Below, piece after piece: positions 1-64,000 of a DNA stretch of 64,000 nt. The DNA lies in contig CM049400.1 of the NCBI GenBank assembly GCA_026929865.2, positions 16,684,001 through 16,748,000 of the forward strand. The letters are read 5' to 3'. A program made the translations under genes and the position numbers. Positions within the stretch are counted from its first letter, which is position 1. Each line of letters begins with the position of its first letter. The notes under the pieces were generated by a model that did not search any database, was not told where the DNA came from, and saw only the letters and a program-made list of their open reading frames with translations. The stretch is from Hyperoplus lanceolatus. Lineage: Eukaryota; Chordata; Actinopteri; Uranoscopiformes; Ammodytidae.

Positions 1-486
1 TCTCAGGTCGTCTAGGACAGGTGTATTTACAGTCCCCTGAAATAGGACAAAACAAGGACAAGCAGCTATTAGATTTTATAGACCACATATCTGGAAAAAA
101 ACTCCCAGAAAACTTGAGGTGTGGTGCAACTCTCAGCTCTTGTAAATCAAATCTGAAGACTTCTGTTTCCCATTTAACCTGTAATTTCTTTAAATATTTA
201 TTATTTTTTTATTTGCTTGTTTTTATTGTCTGTTAAATCAGAGCAAGAGAAATACAATATTTCTAGTGATGTGAATTTGAAGAAACCCTGTCTTTTAAAC
301 GCAATCAATGCACAAGAAATTAAATGTTTCTGGCAATTTGTCTGCCTGTATTTGTTCTTTGTTTTTATTATCTCTTAAATGCAATTTCTAATGTCTAATC
401 TTGACATATTTTATACCCATTTGAAGCACTTTGAATTGCCTTGTGTCTGAATTGTGCTATAAATAAACGTGTCTTGCCTTGCCTTG
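1..486 (+). mobile_element. 5'-truncated LINE (L2/CR1/Rex-like) 3' end
   Basis: Bases 100-166 encode KLPENLRCGATLSSCKSNLK, resembling the extreme C-terminus of fish non-LTR retrotransposon ORF2 (typical pattern NKLPENLR...LSSFKSNLKT). An AT-rich 3' UTR follows, ending GCACTTTGAATTGCCTTG...GCTATAAATAAAC and CCTTGCCTTG. The reverse complement of the same tail recurs at 32503-32572. The left end lies outside the window. Confidence 0.7.
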
Positions 487-701
487 AACTATACTATATA
501 GAAGCAGGTACGTACTTTACAGTATGTATGTGTGGAGCACCACAGCGTGGTCAGATAAGGTATTACAGTTTGTGATCTGTGATCCAGTAGTTGTGGCTGA
601 TATTTGAAAAGACAAATGTCTTACAAAGAGAGAACAATAAACAAAACATAAAAGAAAAAAACACACACATCTGAAAAGTTTGCTGGACATAAGCGTAAAG
701 T

Positions 702-707
702 TTTATT
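702..707 (-). promoter_or_regulatory. candidate poly(A) signal AATAAA
   Basis: On the minus strand the sequence reads GCAAATAAAACTTTACG. It is followed 25-50 nt later by a GT- and T-rich stretch (ATGTGTGTGTTTTTTTC), the expected layout of a cleavage site near 680-690. It is the first good match downstream of the stop codon. Confidence 0.45.
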
Positions 708-825
708 TGCAAAATAACAACAAATCAAAATAAAAGTACAATACATTCTTAAAACCTTTTCTCTACAAAACAATTTCACAGAAATTACCTTGGAATGTAT
801 ATTCCTATTTTTCAACGTTATGTCT

Positions 826-827
<2 letters not shown>

Positions 828-912
<85 letters not shown>
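828..912. repeat. (AT)n microsatellite, 85 bp
   Basis: Uninterrupted AT dinucleotides. They lie in the probable 3' UTR and would form a strong self-pairing hairpin in RNA. Reading frames made of alternating Tyr/Ile here are artefacts. Confidence 0.98.
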
Positions 913-915
<3 letters not shown>

Positions 916-2112
916 CTATATTTAATGTGTTTCTTTTGTTCTTTAAATAGTCCCATCATGTCAAGTGTTAAATGACGTACAGTATAGACCTTTTTTAACC
1001 TTTTTGAAGCAAAGAAAGGGTCTTGGAGGGCATTTTTGACAATCACGTAGTCAATAACAGATCATTTACTGGTGTCCATATATCTATGTCCAGCTTTTAA
1101 CCTTCCAGCCACTCCCCATCAATATAAGTACCATGTTGCATAAACAGAGGCATTAGGGGCCCGGGCCCAGCCAAATTAATGGGAGCAGGTGGGGCCCTGC
1201 TGGACTGCAGCTGCCAGTTAGTCTCCATCTCACCTCCTGATTTCACTCAGTAGTCATTAGTACCATCTCTATCTATTTTACCAAGGGGGGCAACTGGCTT
1301 GAAACTACTCCTTCCTGCTTATAAGGTAATATAACAAACACACTGACAAATCTGTAATCCTACGAAGAGAACTATATTTCCTTCTTTTACAGTGTATCTT
1401 AAATGTACAGTGACGTTACAGCCTGCTGATAAATAACCGTGTATTTTCTGTCTGTGCCCTCGTCCGTCATTTGAGTAGTTTAAAAACTGCCTGCAGCCAA
1501 ACTCTGATAAAAGGCACACATTTGTGAAACAGCCTTGTCCCGCTTCTTGTCTGACACACCAACTGGTCTACCTTCTGTCTGGAGCTTTATACAAGCTTAT
1601 AAGAAGAGTGTTGATGTTTTCATTAGCTAAGCATTCCCCCATCTTGGTGGTACTTTAATATGAAAGATAATAGCGTTAATCCCTCAAATCCTCAAAAAGA
1701 AAATGTTTAAAACAAACAATGTGATAACATTACATGAAATGTCAGAAAGCTGCTCTTGTCCTCTGATCCCCTCCGTTTACAGTGTTGTGTTCCAGTTGAC
1801 GGAGATGTTAGAGATCTTGAGGGAATGGAGGGCACTGTCATTAGACTTAAACAGCGTAAACTGTTCACAAATTCAGCATTGCACAACAGAAATTAGTTCC
1901 CCAAGTGTAAGTGTGTTCCTACTCAGGTCAAAGGCAAGCTGCTTCAGTTAAACTTCAGTTAACAAAACAAAATCAAATCAAATCATAACCGATAGGTAGC
2001 ATCAATGCGGTTGTATTACGTAAAACTGATATGACACAAGAGCAGCAGGGCGATATATAATAACAGATAAAAATTAGCAGGATATTCAAACGGAAAGAGG
2101 CAAAGGGATACA

Positions 2113-2116
<4 letters not shown>

Positions 2117-2156
<40 letters not shown>
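2117..2156. repeat. (GA)n microsatellite
   Basis: A 40-bp GA run inside the probable 3' UTR (CT-rich on the gene strand). Confidence 0.97.
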
Positions 2157-2158
<2 letters not shown>

Positions 2159-2500
2159 TTAAGATGGCGTATCTGTTTGGAAAGAAGGGCTTTTCTTTTA
2201 AAAAAACGTTCTTTGTTCCATAACATCAGGTATCAGGAGAGCTTCAGCACCTCGCTCAGACTGGTGAATTTTATCCAACAGGTAGTAGTTGAGGTATTTA
2301 GAAATACCGAAGACAAAGTCCTTCTCCTTGAGCTAACCCACCATGACTGAATCTATCTGAATCACATGTTGACACACATTCCATTACGGTCCCACGTGTT
2401 CGAAAAAAAAAGATCTTAGGTTGTCTTCACATCTCCTAGTTAGAAAAAAGGAACTTCCAACACACACAAGCAGCGACACACCCATTTACACTTATATATA

Positions 2501-2516
2501 CGCACACATACACACA

Positions 2517-2591
<75 letters not shown>
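2501..2591. repeat. compound (CGCA)n(CA)n microsatellite
   Basis: Tetranucleotide CGCA units followed by about 22 CA units, in the probable 3' UTR. Confidence 0.97.
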
Positions 2592-2941
2592 GATTTCCAG
2601 TTTGTCTGAAAACATTGCACCAAAAAAAGGGACAGAGAGAAGGAGAACAAAAATAACTCTCTTCTCTCTGTACAGTAGTTCAGTCAGTGAGGCAAAGTGA
2701 TGACTCGGGTCTATCTGCCTAAACGGCTTGCCTTGCAAAGTACAGATTTGGACTCCGCTTCCTCATACAGAGAAGCATACAAGATGGGTCAATGGCAGAA
2801 ACGAGGGCGTCCCTGAACGGAGCCCATTTCAAACAAGGCAGAGTTCAGGCAGTGAGAGAGCTCCTTACAGGTCTCTCTCTCCCACGCACACAGTGGATTT
2901 GAAGCTAGATTCAGAATCCTCCGACCACTAGGGGCTGCTTG

Positions 2942-61748
<58,807 letters not shown>

Positions 61749-64000
61749 CTTGAAACAAGGCAGAAACAAGGACACACTTAATCATTTAATTACAAAATCA
61801 GTCACCCCAAAAAGAGACATTGATGAAAGGAAAAAACTAATGAGGTGTGGTTTTAAATCTCAGTGGCTACAGTCTGAAATCGTCCATCCATCCATCCATC
61901 ATTAAGGTAGTATGACTCTTCTCCATAAATATCATAATTGATCACACACACACTCACACACACACACGGCCTTCTGGGGGAAACACATGGTTATGTTCCC
62001 AGAAGGCTACAAAAAAGGCCCTGTGGAATCTCCTCTTCCCCATTCACCCCTAATCCAGAATTTGACTCGCCAAAGCCTTAATCTCCAACATACTCCAACC
62101 ATCCGCTCTGCTAGCCAAGATCACGTCTCCAGGGAGTCGGCACTCTTCCCCCTGATCTGGGATTTAGCTCCGTTGGTCCGGCCAGTGCGCTGCAGGGCCC
62201 TTTCTCTGCGGCCTGCTAGGAGGCATGTTAATTTGAATGCCATCGCGCTATGGACAGTGGGGCGCAAGTTCTCGGCCAGCTAAGAGGAGATAAAAGGCTG
62301 CCGGGCTCCCAGAGGAGGAACCGAGGTCCCAGAGCTGTTAAATGATTAGCAAAGCATCCCTCCATTTAGCAGAGATGGCGGAAGAGAGGAATACCTCCAA
62401 CCAGACACAAGGAGAGGTTTTCAGCACCTCTGACATGAGGAGTTTTTGTGGAGAAGTCACCCACCAGTGTTTGCAAAATAATCAGGAGACGAAAAAACAT
62501 TTTAGTAGAAGAGGCAAAGAGACAGAGCGGGCGTATGCCAAACCTTTGATTATTATTTTTTTGCTTTCAAGAGAGAGAGAGAGATGAAGGAGGGCAGAGA
62601 AGGTAATGATGAAGAAATGTAACAACAGGCTCCCCTCATTTCTGACACCAGAGAAGTGTTAAGTGGCTGATGTTTGTGCACACCAAAAGACTCACAAGCC
62701 CACACTAACTCCGTCTGACAAACACCTACACACACACGCACACAAATAATCTGAATCACACATAGATTCACACAGTCAAGGACACGACATTCATATTGCA
62801 TGAGCCGGAGTCTCACATGAAACAAAGATAGCAGACGAAAAAAAAGTGCCAGACAGGAGACTTGTGCTCAGTAAAAATACAAAGAGAGGACAAATCATGA
62901 ATTGCGAAATTGCCGGGAACCTTGATATCAACAGCAAAATGAAATGTTTTGACACTATACCTAACCTAAATGTTTTGGCTTTGGTATACCCTCTACAGAA
63001 CATTTCCATTCATCACAACGCATTAAGAACTAAAACTGTGATGAAAACTGTATTTATTATTACTTTTTAATTCCACAATCTACTATTAGGCAGAAAGGCT
63101 CATTCACAGACAACTATACAGATAAATGATTTCGATATTTGTTTTAAAGGTCACATATTATGCTAAATGCACTTTTTAAATGTGTTCTAACATATCCATG
63201 GGTCCACGGTGTGCCTAGAGTCTGCCAACATATTTAAAAAAATAACAATCTCTCCTTTTCTCACTCTCCCCCTTTCTGAAACCCCCACCCCTCTCCCCCA
63301 ATATACTCCAGTCAGAATTCTCCTCGTTTCTGCCCTCAAAAACTGGAAAGCCAGAAGCTTCCACTGTGCAGCCCACACCCCTATTTCTTATTGGTCCAGG
63401 GCCCTGACAGACAGAGAGCGAGGCGTATCTGGCTTCGCTTCCGGACAGGGGGTGGGGGGAGTTCAAAGATTGTATATTTACGAGGGGAGCTGCAGCTCTT
63501 TTTAAAAAATAGGCCATTGTGAGATTATCTGAACATCAGCATAGTACAATAAATTATCTGAAAGTTTTTTTCAGCAAACAATTAAAGAAAAACGTATTAG
63601 GGACCACTAAGACCATATAATATGGTGTATAATAGAACCGAAAAGTGTATAATATGGGAGCTTTAATCAATTTTACCTATGTCTTGAATACTGAATGTCG
63701 GTAACGCTTGAACACACTTTTCTATAATAAAGTTAAACAGCTACATCAGAATAAGAATGAGCAATTTTAGTTTTTAGAATTAAAATCATTAAAGCTCTAC
63801 TCCCTCGTTAAGACCTTTCACGACTCAGTGCTTCTTTGTGTTTGAGATGTTGTTTGTCTCATAAACAAAGCAAAGCTTGTCGTTGCTATCAATCAAAGTA
63901 TGGGGCTGGGGCTGTCCCCGTGACATTGTTGTAAGACCCAAGAGCTTTGTGTCCCTGCCTTTGGCGGGCTGTTACCTCGCCCGCTAATCAGCTTTCACTG
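61749..64000 (-). other. b4galnt4: intron upstream of first in-window exon (continues past window)
   Basis: No exon encoding a start codon plus membrane anchor was found here. The region contains a TTAA MITE (63148-63662). A GC-richer stretch at 62090-62345 is unassigned. Confidence 0.6.
63148..63662. mobile_element. TTAA-type MITE, 515 bp
   Basis: TTAA at 63144-63147 and 63663-63666 flank inverted ends AGGTCACATATTAT and, read inward, AGCTCCCATATTATAC. I recall this end sequence as very common in fish genomes. An extra CATATAATATGG copy near 63613 is subterminal. Confidence 0.82.

Larger units (their letters stand above)
680..2941 (-). other. b4galnt4: probable b4galnt4 3' untranslated region
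   Basis: This is inferred from the stop codon at 2942-2944 and the first good poly(A) signal downstream at 702-707. It holds a compound (CA)n/(CGCA)n tract, a (GA)n tract and an 85-bp (AT)n tract, all unusual to keep in a mature mRNA, so an earlier unseen poly(A) site is possible. No open frame in it looks like a protein. Confidence 0.4.

Noticed and set aside
621-1046. Minus-strand 141-codon frame across the (AT)n tract
   Set aside because: Its centre is alternating Tyr/Ile from the microsatellite and its flanks resemble no protein.
61749-64000. First b4galnt4 exon with start codon and membrane anchor
   Set aside because: No minus-strand frame shows a short basic start followed by a hydrophobic helix and a GT donor, so the 5' end is taken to lie outside the window.

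Overview
This window is intronic and exonic DNA from a ray-finned, probably percomorph, fish. The evidence is a vertebrate split gene with canonical GT-AG introns, very dense dinucleotide microsatellites, and fish-type repeats: TTAA-flanked MITEs, tRNA-derived SINEs and 5'-truncated L2/CR1/Rex-like LINEs. I found one protein-coding gene and no RNA genes, CRISPR arrays or retrovirus-like elements.

The gene lies on the minus strand across nearly the whole window. Eighteen coding exons from 61748 down to the stop codon at 2942-2944 join in phase into 1235 codons plus a stop. The product matches beta-1,4-N-acetylgalactosaminyltransferase 4 (b4galnt4): a PA14 domain, a long disordered stem, then a GT7-type GalNAc-transferase domain. 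The start codon, cytoplasmic tail and membrane anchor are not visible and must lie beyond 64000. A likely poly(A) signal at 702-707 would give a 3' UTR of about 2.2 kb.

Layout by position: 1-486, a LINE tail on the plus strand; about 680-2941, the probable 3' UTR with (AT)n, (GA)n and (CA)n tracts; 2942-10458, eleven closely spaced exons for the catalytic domain, stem and middle region; 10459-64000, seven small PA14-region exons separated by introns of about 1 to 15 kb.

The introns hold the accessory material: a LINE with an intact RT core flanked by a 19-bp duplication (19456-21140); a 719-bp hAT-type MITE with a perfect 8-bp duplication; a TA-flanked DNA element carrying a nested LINE end (37991-39112); a 620-bp element with a 9-bp duplication; a TA-flanked GGGTGACC element; five TTAA-type MITEs; two tRNA-derived SINEs; and more than twenty microsatellites. 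Some microsatellites sit against splice sites, most strikingly an 80-bp (GA)n tract that forms the polypyrimidine tract of one exon's acceptor.

I do not see a convincing new biological system. The best leads are the microsatellite-dependent splice sites, the LINE that seems joined to another element's tail inside one duplication, and the nested transposon structures.
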